Positions 33,654 to 45,984 of a DNA stretch of 64,000 nucleotides are shown in pieces. Source of the stretch: Nyssa sinensis (taxonomy: Eukaryota > Streptophyta > Magnoliopsida > Cornales > Nyssaceae); the NCBI GenBank assembly GCA_008638375.1, contig CM018051.1, positions 30,946,740-31,010,739 on the forward strand, read 5' to 3'. The notes beneath the pieces are model-generated. The model ran no database searches. It was not told the origin of the DNA and saw only the letters and a list, made by a program, of their open reading frames with translations. Made by a program: the position numbers and the translations under genes. How positions within the stretch are numbered: position 1 is the first letter of the stretch; each line of letters starts with the position of its first letter.

Positions 33654-33986
33654 ATGATTGACGATTTTCAGTCCGAGTTGGGAATGATTAAACTATGGCC
33701 GAGAGTTAAACTTCCCTTTGATTCAGTCTCCAAGGAAGGATTAGAGGAGGCAAAGATCTTTTTGTCCATCTTAGCATCCGGTTGAGATTTCTCCGATTGG
33801 AGGTGGACCCTCCTTGATTCAACCGAGGCTTGGAGCATTGGTGATGAAGATGAAGGTGGGATGCCTCCTTCCCTTTGTGTTTTGGCAGAGACCCTTGCAC
33901 AAATCGGCTGGGGTGTCATGCCGGCTTTGAGGGAGATGAATAAAGGTCTCCTGAGACCCAGAGCCCTCATCATCCGTTGGTCTTGA
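33654..33986 (+). pseudogene. Antisense 110-codon ORF (aORF2), copy 2, with one stop
   Basis: The ATG and the TGA are at the same places as in copy 1, and the frame is kept over all 110 codons except codon 44 (33783-33785), where TGA replaces CGA, a typical methyl-CpG decay change. WSIGDEDEGG and GLEEAKIFLSILAS are shared. A poly(A) signal AATAAA lies at 34230-34235. Function unknown. Confidence 0.45.
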
Positions 33987-34521
33987 GATCAATGACAGTG
34001 ATGATGAAATGGCCTGGGTGCTTCTTGTTGCAAATTGGGGTTCAGGGTTCTTTCCTTTCAAATGGAGCCGGCGGCGGCGGCGGTAATGGAAGTTTGGATC
34101 CTGGGTCCCTTTCTCATTCAAAGAAGAAATCCATGATGTCGTAAAAACGCAGTGATGCCTTTGTTGTAGCTTTTGTGTACTTGTTCTATTTCCAGTCTTC
34201 TTGTACTGATGTAAATTTTCTGAATCATCAATAAAATTGAGTTCCTTCTTCTCAGATTTGATGTTCTTTGCATTTGAATGTGCTCTCCTAGAGTTAAAAC
34301 ACCTTTTCGTGCACTTCTGATGACTAACTTTTCTGTACGTTCTAAGAGTAGATCAAAGAAACTTGCATAAATCTTGAAGTTTTGAATCAAAGTACTTCAA
34401 ACCTGTTCGGTACTGTAGTACTTGTTGCTTGCTGGTACATAAGCCAAATAATCTAAGTATCAGCTATGAGGTATTCCGATCTAGGAAACTTTAGTTTGGA
34501 GATGTTTGGAACTTCTGTCTT

Positions 34522-35395
34522 TGGATGGACTGGATCATAAAATCTGTGTATTGAAGATGGACCAGGCTCGGAAGGCTTGTGCATTATAGACGGACCAAGC
34601 TCTGGAGGCCTGTGCATTAAAAGATGGACCAAGTACTGAGACTTGTTCATTATAGATGGACCAGGCTCTGGAGGCCTGTGCATTAGAGATGGACCAAGTG
34701 CTGAGACTTGTACATTATAGATGGACCAGGCTCAGGAGGCCTGTGCATTAAAGATGGACCAAGTGCTAAGACTTGTACATTATAGATGGACCAGGCTTTG
34801 GAGGCCTGTGCATTATAGATGGACCAGGCTCTGGAGGCCTTTGCATTAAAAGGTGGACCAAGTACTAAGACTTGTACATTATAGATGGACCAGGCTCTAG
34901 AGGCCTGTGCATTAAAAGATAGACCAAGTACTAAGACTTGTGCATTATAGATGGACCAGGCTCTAGAGGCCTGTGCATTATAGATAGACCAGGCTCTAGA
35001 GGCCTGTGCATTAAAAGATGGACCAAGTACTAAGACTTGTAAATTATAGATGGACCAGGCTCTAGAGGCCTGTGCATTATAGATGGACCAGGCTCTAGAG
35101 GCCTGTGCATTAAAAGATGGACCAAGTACTAAGACTTGTACATTATAGATGAACTAGGCTCTAGAGGCCTGTGCATTAAAAGATGGACCAAGTACTAAGA
35201 CTTGTGCCTGTGCATTAAAGATGGACCAAGCACTAAGGCTTGTGCATTATAGATGGACCAGGCTCTGGAGGCCTGTGCATTAAAGATGGACCAAGCACTA
35301 AGGCTTGTGCATTATAGATGGACCAAGCACTAAGGCTTGTGCATTATAGATGGACCAGGCTCTAGAGGCCTGTGCATTAAAAGATGAACATTCTA
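34522..35395 (-). repeat. Satellite-like tandem array after pol, Tat-like copy 2
   Basis: About 26 units of 32-34 bp (reverse of 'ggtccatc...'), with the same three unit types as in copy 1 but a different order and number. Near 35200-35340 a local variant with 'caagcactaaggcttgtgc' has expanded. It adjoins the integrase stop (35424). Confidence 0.9.
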
Positions 35396-35423
35396 TGGAG
35401 GTATTAAAAAGAAAGAAACATCT

Positions 35424-36480
35424 TTATTGATAATACTTCTGTAAATGTTCCACGTTCCACGGCCTAGGAATAAACTTCCCAGTCATGTCTTTTAGCCAGT
35501 AGTTGGTAGGCCTAACAACCTTCGTTACTCTGTAGGGGCCTTCCCAGTTTGGTGACAGCTTTCCCATGGTTGGATCCTTGGTGTTTTGAAAGACTCTTCT
35601 TAAGACAAAGTCTCCGACTTGAAAGCTAACCGTCTTGAGTCCCACCTTGGATTTGTCGACCATTCTCTACTGATAGGCTTCCATCCTGATGCTGGCTTGA
35701 TCCCTTCTTTCTTCAAGCAAATCCAAATTTTCCATCAGCTGCTGATCATTGGATTCTTGCTCAAAGGCTTCAGTCCTCAGAGTTGGCATACCGATCTCAA
35801 CCAGGATTCCTGCTTCTGTACCATAGACCAGTGAGAAGGGAGTTTCAGAGGTGGGAGTTCTTCTGGTTGTTCTGTAGGCCCAAAGAACTCCAGGGAGTTC
35901 CTCTGCCCACTTCCCTTTGGCCTGCTCCAACCTTTTCTTTAATCCATCAAGGATCGTTCGGTTAGTGACCTCTGCTTGCCTATTTTCTTGTGGATGGCCT
36001 GGAGAGCCAAAGTGTTGCCTAATGTTGAGATTTTCACAGAATTTCTTGAAGCCTTTACCAGTGAATTGTGTCCCATTCTCAGAGATAATCACACGTGGTA
36101 TACCGAACCTGCAAACAATGTTCTTCCAGGTGAAGTTCTCAACTTCCTTCTTTGTGATGTGTGTTAGAGGTTCAGCTTAGGCCCATTTAGAGAAGTAGTC
36201 AATGGCTACCAAGAGATACTTCCTGTTCGGTGGGGCCTTTGGTAATGGACCTACGATGTCCATCCCCCACTGAGCGAAGGGCCAAGAACTAGTAATCGGG
36301 ATGAGCTCGTGATGAAGCTGGTGTTGATATGGGGCAAATCTTTGGCATTTGTCGCACTTTTAGACATACTCCTTAGCCTGCTTTAGCATGCTAGGCCAGT
36401 AGTAGCCCTGAGACAGAGCTCGGTGAGCTATTGTTCTGCCCCCATTATGATTCCCGCAAATACCCTCATGTATTTCAGCC
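35424..36480 (-). pseudogene. Integrase region, Tat-like copy 2
   Basis: HHCC domain (ICGNHNGGRTIAHRALSQ), core with MDIVGPLP, and C-terminal end YYQ at 35424. Breaks: TAA at 36360-36362 (EYV*KC), a stop in WA*AEPLTH (about 36178) and TAG at 35667-35669 (AYQ*RMV). The second catalytic Asp (IISDNGTQF in copy 1) is Glu here (IISENGTQF, codon at 36078-36080), which would impair strand transfer. The region around the catalytic Glu is open (TNRTILDGLKKRLEQ). Confidence 0.85.
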
Positions 36481-37740
36481 AAGACATATTGTGATTCTTC
36501 TAGAGCTAAGCATTTTAATAAAGGTTGAGAATAAGACCTTTTATAAAGTTTGTTGTTCAGGATCAGGTACCGAGCCGCTCTGATTCGGATTCTCCTGGCT
36601 TTGTTTTTGTCTTCTAGGAGGAGCTCGGATTGTAGGTATTGGAGGATTGGAGTCATCCAGTTCTGGGGCTGTTCAGCAATTTGGGCAACTTGAGCTTCCT
36701 CTATACTAGGTCCTAGCTGGTAGGCGATTTTTACTGTGGAGTTTGCTTCAGACTTAAGGCGGGACACCATGTTTTTCAAAGCATCTGCTCTGCAATTTTG
36801 GCTTTTTTCTATTTTTTGGATAGTGAATGTCTGGAAGGAATGCTTCAAGTGGTTCACTAGTTCAGAGTACCGAAGCATCCTGTCATCTTTAACGGAGAAT
36901 TCTCCCAGGACTTGGCTTACCACCAGTTGGGAGTCTGAGAAGACTTTAAGGTTCTGAACCTCACATTCCAGAGCCAACTTCATGCCTGGGATTAGGGTTT
37001 CATATTCTGCTTCATTGTTAGAAGCTTTGAATCCCAAGCTGACTGCTTTTTTTGACGAGAGCCCATCAGGAGACTGTAGTACCAGGCCTACTCTTGAGCC
37101 CTGATCGGTTGATGATCCATCGATGTAGAGCAGCCAGGTTCCTGAAGTTTCGATGAGCTGCGCCTTGTCTTGAAGTGCCGGGGTGAACTCGGCAACAAAG
37201 TCAACCAAGGCCTGCCCTTTGATGGAGTTTCGAGGCACATATGATATGTCAAATTCCCCTAACACCACGGACCACTTTACTAACCTTCCCGACACCTCAG
37301 TCTTCCTCAATATTGACTTCAGAGGATAGGCAGTTGGGATTTCAATTGGATGAGCTTGGAAATAAGGACGGAGCTTCCGAGTTGATATCACCAAAGCGAA
37401 GGCTAGCTTTTCCACTTCTGGATATCTCTTTTCCTTGTCGAGTAATGCCCTACTGACGTAGAATATAGGCCTCTGTACTCCTCTGTCCTGTCTAACTAGT
37501 GCAGAGCTAACCATGTTTTTAGAGACTGCAAGGTACAAGAGTAGCTTTTCCCCTTGTACTGGTTTTGACAGAAGTTCTGGAGAGGCTAGATACTGCTTCA
37601 GCTCTTGAAAAGCTTTCTCACATTCTTCCGTCCACTGTAAAGCTTTGTTGCCCTTTAAAGCTTTGAATAAAGGTAGGCAGCGATCAGTGGATTTGGAGAT
37701 AAATCTGCTTAGTGCCGCTATTCTGCCATTCAGCGCCTGA
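36481..37740 (-). pseudogene. RNase H and second RNase H, Tat-like copy 2
   Basis: Open for 392 codons from about 37538 into the integrase start: IFYVSRALLDKEKRYPEVE, then the second RNase H with LLYIDGSSTDQGSRVGL, NNEAEYETLIPGMK, VFSDSQLVVSQVLGEF and NCRADALKNM. The acidic active-site residues remain. It is less damaged than the same region of copy 1. Confidence 0.85.
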
Positions 37741-38557
37741 ATATCTTTTCTGGTTTTCTATGACTTCAGTCCAATTAGAGCTTGGATCTGAGTGGGGTCT
37801 ACTTCGATACCCCTCTGAGAGACAATGTATCCCAAAAATTTTCCCTTCGTCACCCCGAAGGTACATTTCGAGGGGTTGAGCTTCATCTTGTGCTGTCTTA
37901 GGATATCGAAGGTCTGGGCTAAGTGCTGGAGGTGACTATTTTTTTGCAGACTCTTGACCAGCATGTCATCGATGTATACCTCCATGGTGCAGCCGAGCAG
38001 TGGGATGAACATCTTGTTAACCAACCGTTGGTATGTGGCTCCGGCGTTCTTCAAACTGAAAGGCATTACTCTGTAGCAGTAGAGACCTCGCTCGATTATG
38101 AAGGCTATTTTCTTTTGGTCGGGAGGGTACATCTGAATTTGGTTATACCCGGAATAGGCATTTATAAAACTCATGAGTTCATGCCCTGCAGTAGCGTCAA
38201 CCAGTTGGTCTATCCTTGGCAGTGGAAAGCTGTCTTTGGGGCACGGTTTATTGAGTTCTGTATAATCAACGCAGACCCTCCACTTGCCATTTTTCTTTTT
38301 CACTAGGACGGTGTTGTCTAGCCACTCGGGGTAGAACACTTCTCGTATCATTCTGGCTTTAAGCAGCCTCTGGACTTCCTCATTTATGATCCGATGTCGT
38401 TCTGGAGCAATCGGCCTTCTCTTCTGTCTAACTGGTGGGTGATCTGGATCTACCATCAGCTTGTGAGTTATGAGGCTAGGATCTATACCCTCCACATCTT
38501 TGGTCTCCCAAGCAAATATAGAGAGGTTGTCTTTCAGAAACCTGACTATCTTTTATG
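37741..38557 (-). pseudogene. Reverse transcriptase region, Tat-like copy 2
   Basis: The frame 38495-37758 covers the palm: WRVCVDYTELNKPCPKD, MPFSLKNAGATYQRLV, YIDDMLVKS. The first catalytic Asp is Asn (FINAYSGYNQI, codon AAT at 38160-38162; copy 1 has FMDAYSGY), so the enzyme should be dead. A stop follows at IGLKS* (37758). The 5' part is lost at a deletion that joins directly to late gag sequence, at the site of the solo LTR. Confidence 0.85.
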
Positions 38558-38562
38558 GTCCT

Positions 38563-39041
38563 TGCAATACCCCGACCTGGACTAGCACGTATATCGAGGC
38601 AGATTGGGTCAGGTAGCACTATCAGTTGTAACCCGAGATGTTTAAATTCTATATTCTGACATCACATATGACCTTAGAACGTGAACAGTATCAATTACAT
38701 AGTCAGCATTGGGCAATACCCGAGCAACCTAGAACTATACCTCGTAATGCGCGCACACACGTAAACCCATGCATGCATACATGCACCCATGAACGTAGAC
38801 CATGAAATATTAGTGTATGCATACGTGCCCAGAGTTTAGTATATACGTATATATATGGGTATACGTGTATGTATAAAAATAGGTATAATCATGAATTTAT
38901 ACATGTATATATATAATGTATTATACCATATATATATATATATATACATATGTGTATATTAAATGAAAACAAAAAGGGAAAGAAAAGAAAATGGGAAAAA
39001 GGGCTGTTACCAGTCGTGAGTGTGTGAGTTTGGGTGAGGGT

Positions 39042-39079
<38 letters not shown>

Positions 39080-41920
39080 CAAGAGGTGTGTGTACGGTTG
39101 TATGTGTGTGTAATAAGTTGAGTGTATAACATTCAATAGAGAGTAGTGGTGACAGAAAGTGGGTGTTGGAGTGTGTAAGGAGATCTCAGGGCATGGTTAG
39201 GTCTGACTAGAGAGAGAGAGAGAGAGAGGGCAGGTAGTGATGAGTGCACATATACATTATGCACGGCTGAATTTGAAAGTGAAAAACAAAAGAGAAAAGA
39301 GAGTTTCTGAGTGAGAAAGAAGGGGAACAAGTCTGGAGTAGAGGCGCGAGGAAGAGGGGCTCAACACCAAGGGAATCCGAAATTTGGAGGTAAGCCATTG
39401 TTTCTGTTTCATAATTTTATAGCATGATTCGATTCATTCTGATCATAGGGTCTAAACAAGCCTGAAAAATGGCGTTGATAGGAACAAACCGTACCTCATT
39501 TGGTTCACAAATGAGGGAGAAAATCCTAGTTGCAGGTTTAGGGATAATTCGGGTGTTATGAGATCTCATGCATGAAACTTAATTTTGAGCTTGTAAATAC
39601 GTAGGAAATCCAAACAGGAATCTAACGCAACAAAAATCATGGAAAATGATCCAAAAACAAACATGTTACAGTCAAGAAATCTTCACGGGTGCTACACCGG
39701 AAACTGGGAGAACACAGTGCGGGAAACTGTAGTTTCAAGGGTTTTAAAACTACCTAAATGGAAGCTTGAGACTGGGGGAAATTAATTGAAAAGAAAAGAT
39801 GTGAAAAGCAACAAAAATGGGTGTAAAACAGTGGAGTTTTGTGGCTACGGTTACTGTTCCGGCGACTTTGGCCCGAAAAACGATCGGGGAAGATGACCGG
39901 AAGGTCGGGGGCATGTCGGGTTAAGACGAAGCAGGATTCGGGTATGGGTCGGGTCGGAACCCGATCGGAATAGAAGGGGCCCGACACGGCATCGTTTCAA
40001 TTAAAAGTTTTTAATTTTAAAATCAGGGCTGACGTCATCACGATGTCAGTATTACATATTAAACCGGTTCTCCGAGATAGTCTGAACCGGCTGGTTCACT
40101 GTGTAACCGGTCCGGTCTAGGGTTTTTGGTCTTGAACCCACTGGTTCAGACCGAAACTTAGGGAAATTCCACTTTGACCCCAAATGTTTTAGGAAATGTC
40201 ACTGTGGCCCAAACAGGAAAATTAATGAAATATTAATTTTTACAAAAATGCCCCTACTTCAAATATGAGTCAAACGAAGTCCAAACAATGCAAATGAATA
40301 GTCAATTTTTATTATCTCAGAAATTCTAAGATCAATGGTGAGGTCCGTTTCATGATACGGGGTCTCGAAAAATAAAACACACATAAAAGTACAAAATGAC
40401 CATTTTGCCCTTTTTAGTACAAATGTCCAAATGGAATTCCGTGAAAGCCTAAACCGAATTTCTTCGGCGTTCCAGACTCAATGGTAAATTCTAAATTAGT
40501 ATTTGAGATACTTATGATAGGAATGCTTAAAATTTGATGAATAGAATTTATTCTAAAACGTATTCACTGATATATAGGGAACTCGAAAGGCAAGGGTACA
40601 CTCACGGATTTCTGATATAGGACTGCATTAGAGGTAAGTGGATCACTCTCTCTTACATGTGGTGTTTCCATAGCCAAGTTTATTCTTTTACTGGCAAACT
40701 CGTACTCTTGAATGTATTGATATCCTTGTGTTCCACAATTCGATATTTTTCTATCTTGTGGACATTTGATTTACTGATGTATCATTGTTATCATGTTTCA
40801 CTGTGCCTTGAAAGTACCACATGTTATTGCTATCCACAATGTGATATTGTTCTATCTTGTGGACATTGATTAACTGCTATATCATTGTTATCATGTTGAA
40901 CCATGCCTTGAAACGCCTACTGTTGTATCCTTATTGAATGAATGATATTCCATTTTTATATTCTATGGAATTACTTCTGATCATGACATGTTTATGAACA
41001 CGGGAGTTATGCTCAGTCACAACACCCATCTGATGCTATCTGATTGACTGGGACCTACGGGTCAAGTCCGTGAACGGACAAATGGCAATTCACTGGAATT
41101 CACTGGGGGTATGCCGGGCCCCAAAAGATCGAGGGTCTGCCGAACCCTAACACAGAATAACAGCATCTCTTATGACTGACAGAACTTGACTGTTGAATGG
41201 CACTATCCCTTATGATTCTTCAAGTCTCGAGGGACTTGTATTGATTGATTTGATTGTGATCGGTTCATTGTGGCAGTACTTCATTGTTGTTAGATTATCA
41301 TTGAATTTCTTTATATTGCTATTACACCCAATACTTCTGATTGTGTATTGTGATTACTGTTCATTGGCCCTCGTGGCAATTGTTTCCATTGTCCCTCGTG
41401 GCAATTGTTTTCATTGGCTATCACAGCATCTCATTCTCATGATTGGCTATCATGTTCTTATATGAAATTGTATTCATTATTGATCATTGATACCAGTGTT
41501 GGAGATCTGCATTTACTTACTAAGCTTTGTAGCTCATTCCACCCCACTTAACCCCCATTTCAAGTAATGACCCTGCGAGACCCCAGTAGGAGTCTGAGAG
41601 CGTAGGGGGACATTTTGAAGTACTGTACCAGTCTATGTTAGTTCTCCCATGTATTCACCACCGCCGGGTGCTGGTTACGTTTAGGTCTCATTTTGTCTTA
41701 TGTAGAACTATGTCATGTATTTAATAGACTTCCGTTTTTAAATTATTTAAAAGACTTCCGTTGGATTACTGTAATTGATAAAGACTTCCGCTGTTCATTG
41801 TTTAAACTCTTTAGTACATTGCATATTAGTACTATGATACAGGAATAGAAAAAGTAGGGACGGCCTTCGGGTCGGCCCCGCGACACGAGATCCGCATAGG
41901 GTGGGTTTCGGGTCGTGACA
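38563..41920 (+). mobile_element. Tekay-like solo LTR (3358 bp) in Tat-like copy 2
   Basis: It starts TGCAATACCCCGACC, ends GGGTCGTGACA, and is flanked by the perfect duplication gtcct (38558-38562, 41921-41925). It is highly similar to the solo LTR at 22871-26490 over long stretches, for example 40540-40610 against 25150-25215 ('ggaactcgaaaggcaagggt'). No pol is inside. It contains a long TA microsatellite (39042-39076) and GA repeats (39210-39228). Confidence 0.9.
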
Positions 41921-41925
41921 GTCCT

Positions 41926-42731
41926 CCTTCTTGTGATCCTCCCTCTTTAGATTATCCTTCTGGGTCTGATCTTTGCCCTTCTGGGATGTGCGGTTGGCTT
42001 CTTCCAAGTTGATATACTTCCTGGCCCGATCCATTAATGCCACCATGTTGGTTGGAGGGCTTTTTGTCAAGGAGTCTCTGAAGCCACCGTGAGCAAGTCC
42101 AGTAGTTAAGGTAGCTACAAGGAATCTTGGGCTGCAGTCGCCATGGGTCTCTGAACCGGACATCTTGTGAACCTGGTCTTACAGCCTCGGCTTCGGGGTA
42201 GTTGGGCTGAGTACGTCCCTCGGAAGAAAGAGGGTTCCAAACTGGAGGGATTGGTGCTGCATGGGGATGAGGCTCCTGTGGTGCAGGATGTGCTCCCGAA
42301 GCCCTTGGAGTTGGGGCTCTACTAGTGCTCCGGTAGTGGACGTCAGGGACGAAAGATGATGTTCCTCAGCCTGGAGCTGCTGATGGCTGTGGATCTCTAC
42401 CAACGCGAGCAACACCCTGGGGAAGCCCAGGCTGGGTATTTGGAGCTTGGTCATGGGGCTCTTCATTCTCGGTGGTAATAGGGGGTTGTGTTCCCGCAGC
42501 AATGTTGACCAGTGGGTTAGGAGGATTCGTCCCTTGATTCTGTGTGAGTGTTGCCAATGTTCTAGTTATGGCAAGCAACTGTTCCTGCACCAGTTCGTTA
42601 TGTCGTTTGATCGATTCGATCTCTTGTCGCATGGGATCAACCGTTGGCCCCCTTGCTCGTGGAGCAGGTGGCCAATGTTGAGAGATTTGCGGATTCTGAG
42701 TATTCTGTCGCGGTTGAAGATTTGGGGCCAT
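41926..42731 (-). pseudogene. Gag remnant, Tat-like copy 2
   Basis: It starts MAPNLQPRQNTQNPQ at 42731, keeps the N-terminal third (VQEQLLAITRTLATLTQNQ without the stop seen in copy 1), has a TGA near 42370, then jumps at about 42155 from the linker to CSPRFLVATLTTGLAHGGF, skipping about 490 bp that encode the capsid core. It ends at the joint with RT sequence. Confidence 0.8.
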
Positions 42732-42791
42732 GGTTTTCCGGTGAGGAAAAAGATAAGTTTTTGAATAGAGCACTTGGAGATTAGTCGTTCC

Positions 42792-42808
42792 CACAGACGG
42801 CGCCAAAC
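42792..42808 (-). other. Primer-binding site of Tat-like copy 2
   Basis: TGGCGCCGTCTGTGGG on the minus strand, separated from the LTR by three bases (gtt). Confidence 0.65.
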
Positions 42809-43370
42809 TGATGCTGCACTTTTCGACTCGTAATAAGTATGGGCTCCGCGACCTGTAGAACACTCAAAAAGGTGATCAGAGGACTACCGGATTGGCTCTA
42901 GCGGTAGCCGCTCTGATGCTTAAGTAAGTAAACGAAATTGAAAAGACTGTATTGAAAGCCAAAGAATGAGCATAAAAATAAAGCGTACCTTTAAGGTTTA
43001 ATTTATAGATCGTGGCCTTCCTAAGTTTATTAGGATTCGAAGCCATGAATATAGGGATTTGATCATCGGAGATTGCAGTTACCTTGTGGAGTGTTGTATC
43101 GTAAGATATAGATAATCATAGATAGTAGTTTCCATGTTGAAGACTGTTTCCGTGTTGAAGACTGTTTCCTTATTCCCTGTTTGGCAGTTGCTAAGATTAT
43201 AAGGTCGGAACCATACGAAATACTGAGTGAATATTGCCCAGAGCATAAGGTCTGGAGGATATGTACATAAGAATGCCCTGGAGGCTCCGCCTGCTCTGTA
43301 TGACCGAGTTTATCGGCTCTGTAAGCACACGTGTCTCAAGGTGATTGGTGTGTCTGTTTGTGGTATATCA
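42809..43370 (-). repeat. 5' LTR of Tat-like copy 2
   Basis: 562 bp. It has one copy of the segment that is doubled in the 3' LTR. It is followed by the duplication gtacc. Confidence 0.9.
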
Positions 43371-43375
43371 GTACC

Positions 43376-43754
43376 CTCCTTTCTCCTTAGGATCGTTGGA
43401 ACTCATTATGGGCTTGGAAGAGTATACTTGAAGGTTGAAATTTTTGAATTAGGGATGGCGTTAGAGGGTGGGTAACGGTCTAAAAATTAGTATTTGGATT
43501 GATCCATGGTTTCCATTGACAAATAATTTTACGAATTTTTCACCCAAATGTTAGAGTTGTGGTCCAGAGAAAGTTTCAGATTTAATTGATGGGGATACTT
43601 AGTCTAGGAAATAGGATCTTGTCAATAGGCCAGGTCTTTACAAAGCTGGGAGGCGATGCAATTTTAAGTCTGCCAATTAGTGTGATTGGGTCGAATGATG
43701 GCAGTATCTGGAACTATGAGAAACATGGTACTTTTTCTTCCCGTTTGACATACC
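43376..43754 (+). pseudogene. LINE (L1-type) ORF2 remnant, part 2
   Basis: Continues part 1 directly across the Tat insertion (YFPNGT | LLS...). Broken frames give RWNSLWAWKSILEG, VFGLIHGF and SISVIGSNDGSIWNYEKHG, matching the 'WRSILEGR ... WEDPWLP ... D.LIW..TKNGKYSV' text of plant L1 ORF2. It is cut at 43754 by copia element 1 and resumes at 55205. Confidence 0.75.
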
Positions 43755-44176
43755 TGTAAAAAAAAATTTAATTTACATAAATAAGAATCTTCAATTATCA
43801 TAAAAATCACATGATCATCTTTTATGCGAAAATAAATAAATAAATAAATAACATACTAGAATCAGCCATTATGAAACCACTTTCAATGAAGAAAGCTTGT
43901 AGAAATTATTTCTCTCACTTCACCCCTTTTTTTTCTTACGCCAAAGTGTTATGGGAAAACCTCGTTAAAGTTATGTGTGTAGAGAGAGGACAATTTCTAC
44001 TTAAAATCAAACTCTTATCCTACTCCCCATAAAAGTAGATAAATAGGAAAACACTTCCCCTATTATATCTCACTAATTAAGTAACCGTGCGTAACTCTTC
44101 CAAAACCAGTAACTACCTAATTTCATTAAGTCCAAATAATGTCCATATTACCCTTTCATGTGAGACATATTCTAAC
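43755..44176 (-). repeat. 3' LTR of copia element 1
   Basis: On the minus strand it starts (T)GTTAGAATATGTC after the polypurine-type tract 'ggccaattgggagaac' (44177-44192) and ends TTTTTACA. It matches the 5' LTR closely, with small indels (for example an A-run at 43757-43766). Confidence 0.85.
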
Positions 44177-44499
44177 GTTCTCCCAATTGGCCCATATGAA
44201 CGACACTTATTTGGATTAACAAGGTAAACATAATATGCGCATAACATTAGCTTATTTGCACTTTAGTGAGATTACAATAATATTATAATTAAATAACTTA
44301 CTAACATGAGCCATGGCAGTAAACATCAATAAAGTGACATCTTTCCTTCCATGCACTACAATGCTAACAAATCACTTAATTATAATCCATAATAGGAAGT
44401 AACTGTAATGTCCCCATAATGTCTTTGTCAAAGACAATTCCTGTCATCAACAATCCATCTCCATAATTATGTAATTGATGGTAAGCAGGAAAAATGTCA

Positions 44500-45870
44500 G
44501 AAACACAATTTAGCGATATCTTTATAAATGTTATTGAACAAAAACATAAAGATCCATACAACATATCTCAGGGATTACAACAAAGACCCATGCGATCAAC
44601 ATGTTCCTTAAATGTCTTTGGTGCTAACCCTTTAGTCAAAAAATCTGCAATCATGGACTCAGTCTTAATATGTTCTATATACACTATTTGTTTCTGAACT
44701 TCTTCCTTAATGGCCAAATATTTGAGTTCCATGTGCTTAGTGCCATTAGAATATTTTTCGTTCTTAGAGAAAAAGACTGCTGTGAAATTATCACACTACA
44801 TTCTTAGCGGCCTGGCAATGCTGTCGACAACTTCAAGTCCTGAGATAAAATTTCGCAACTATAAAGCATGAACTGTGGCCTCAAAGCATGCCACAAATTC
44901 AGCTTCCATAGTAGGTGCTGCTATGATAGTCTGTTTGGCGCTTTTCCATTCTTTTTCTTTTCTAATACATTATGTGGACAATCCCTTTCACTTAACTTGT
45001 CCCTTTTACAAATAGGAGCAAGAGTGGCCGCACATTCAGCCATATGAAATATTTTAAGAACTTTATCAATATATCTTTTCTAAGACAACCCTAACAATCC
45101 TCGTGATCTATCATGAAATATTTCAATTCCTATCACGTAATTTGCCTCACCTATATCTTTCATTTCAAAGTTCATAGAAAGAAATCTCTTGGTTTCATTT
45201 AGTAAACCAAGATCATTATTGGAAAGCAATATATCGTCAACATACAAAACCAAGAAAATAAACTTGCTCCCACTGACCTTTAGATATATACACCGATCAA
45301 CGGTATTTTCCTTAAATCCAAATGACGTGATGGTATGATTAAACTAAAATACCATTGTCTGGCAGCTTGTTTAAGTCCATAAATTGACTTCTTTAATTTG
45401 CATACCATATGCTCTTTTCCTTTAATCAAGAAACCCTCAAGTTGATCCATATAAACCTTTTCATCTAAATTCTCATTCAGAAAAGCAGTTTTCACATCCA
45501 TTTGGTGTAAGTCCAAATCAAAATGAGCCACTGGAGCCATTATGATCCTAAGAGAATCCTTCTTCGACACAGGAGAGAATGTCTCTTTGTAATCAACACT
45601 TCCCTTTTGATTGAAACCTTTTGCAACAAGTCTATCTTTATGTCGTTCAATATCGCCATTGCAGTCGCGTTTGGTCTTAAAGACCCACTCACACCCGACT
45701 GTCTTAAAACCTTCAGGCAAATCAATGACGTCCCAAACTCTATTTTGTTCCACTGATTTCAACTCATCATTTATCGACTTTTCAGAATCATTACTTTCAA
45801 CAACTTGTGAAAATGAAACCGGATCTTTATTTGTCCCTAAATCATAATCAGATTTTTGTAGATATACCAA
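44500..45870 (-). pseudogene. Reverse transcriptase and RNase H of copia element 1
   Basis: RT motifs: CEWVFKTKRDCNGDIERHK, ARLVAKGF-type DRLVAKGFNQKG, HQMDVKTAFLNENLDEKVY, SIYGLKQAARQWY, and YVDDILL (about 45235). RNase H keeps only its end: SAKQTIIAAPTMEAEFVAC, CDNFTAVFFSKN, TKHMELKYLAIKE and IADFLTKGL (44620-44950). The middle of the RNase H region (about 135 codons by comparison with the family) is deleted at about 44945, directly before SAKQT. Frameshifts lie at 45290-45350. Confidence 0.85.
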
Positions 45871-45984
45871 ATAATTATCTGAAATAGCTGATCTCCTTTC
45901 TCTTTGAGATCTCCTTAATGTTATTCCTTGTGATTGTTCTGCAACTGGTTCATTGGTGACATTCTCATTATGGAGTGACTGATC

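Larger units (their letters stand above)
29778..43370 (-). mobile_element. Tat-like Ty3/gypsy retrotransposon, copy 2 (complete ends, internal deletions, nested solo LTR)
   Basis: LTRs 29778-30405 (3') and 42809-43370 (5'), flanked by the duplication gtacc (29773-29777, 43371-43375), which differs from that of copy 1, so the insertions are independent. Gene order is as in copy 1 but on the minus strand. Compared with copy 1 it lacks about 490 bp of gag (joint near 42155) and about 1.27 kb covering the gag end, protease and start of RT (joint at the solo LTR). Without the nested LTR it is about 10.2 kb. LTR mismatches are about 3 percent by eye. Confidence 0.9.

Noticed and set aside
39133..39398. 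Minus-strand frames rich in Ser and Leu
   Set aside because: They come from a GA microsatellite (39210-39228) in a solo LTR.
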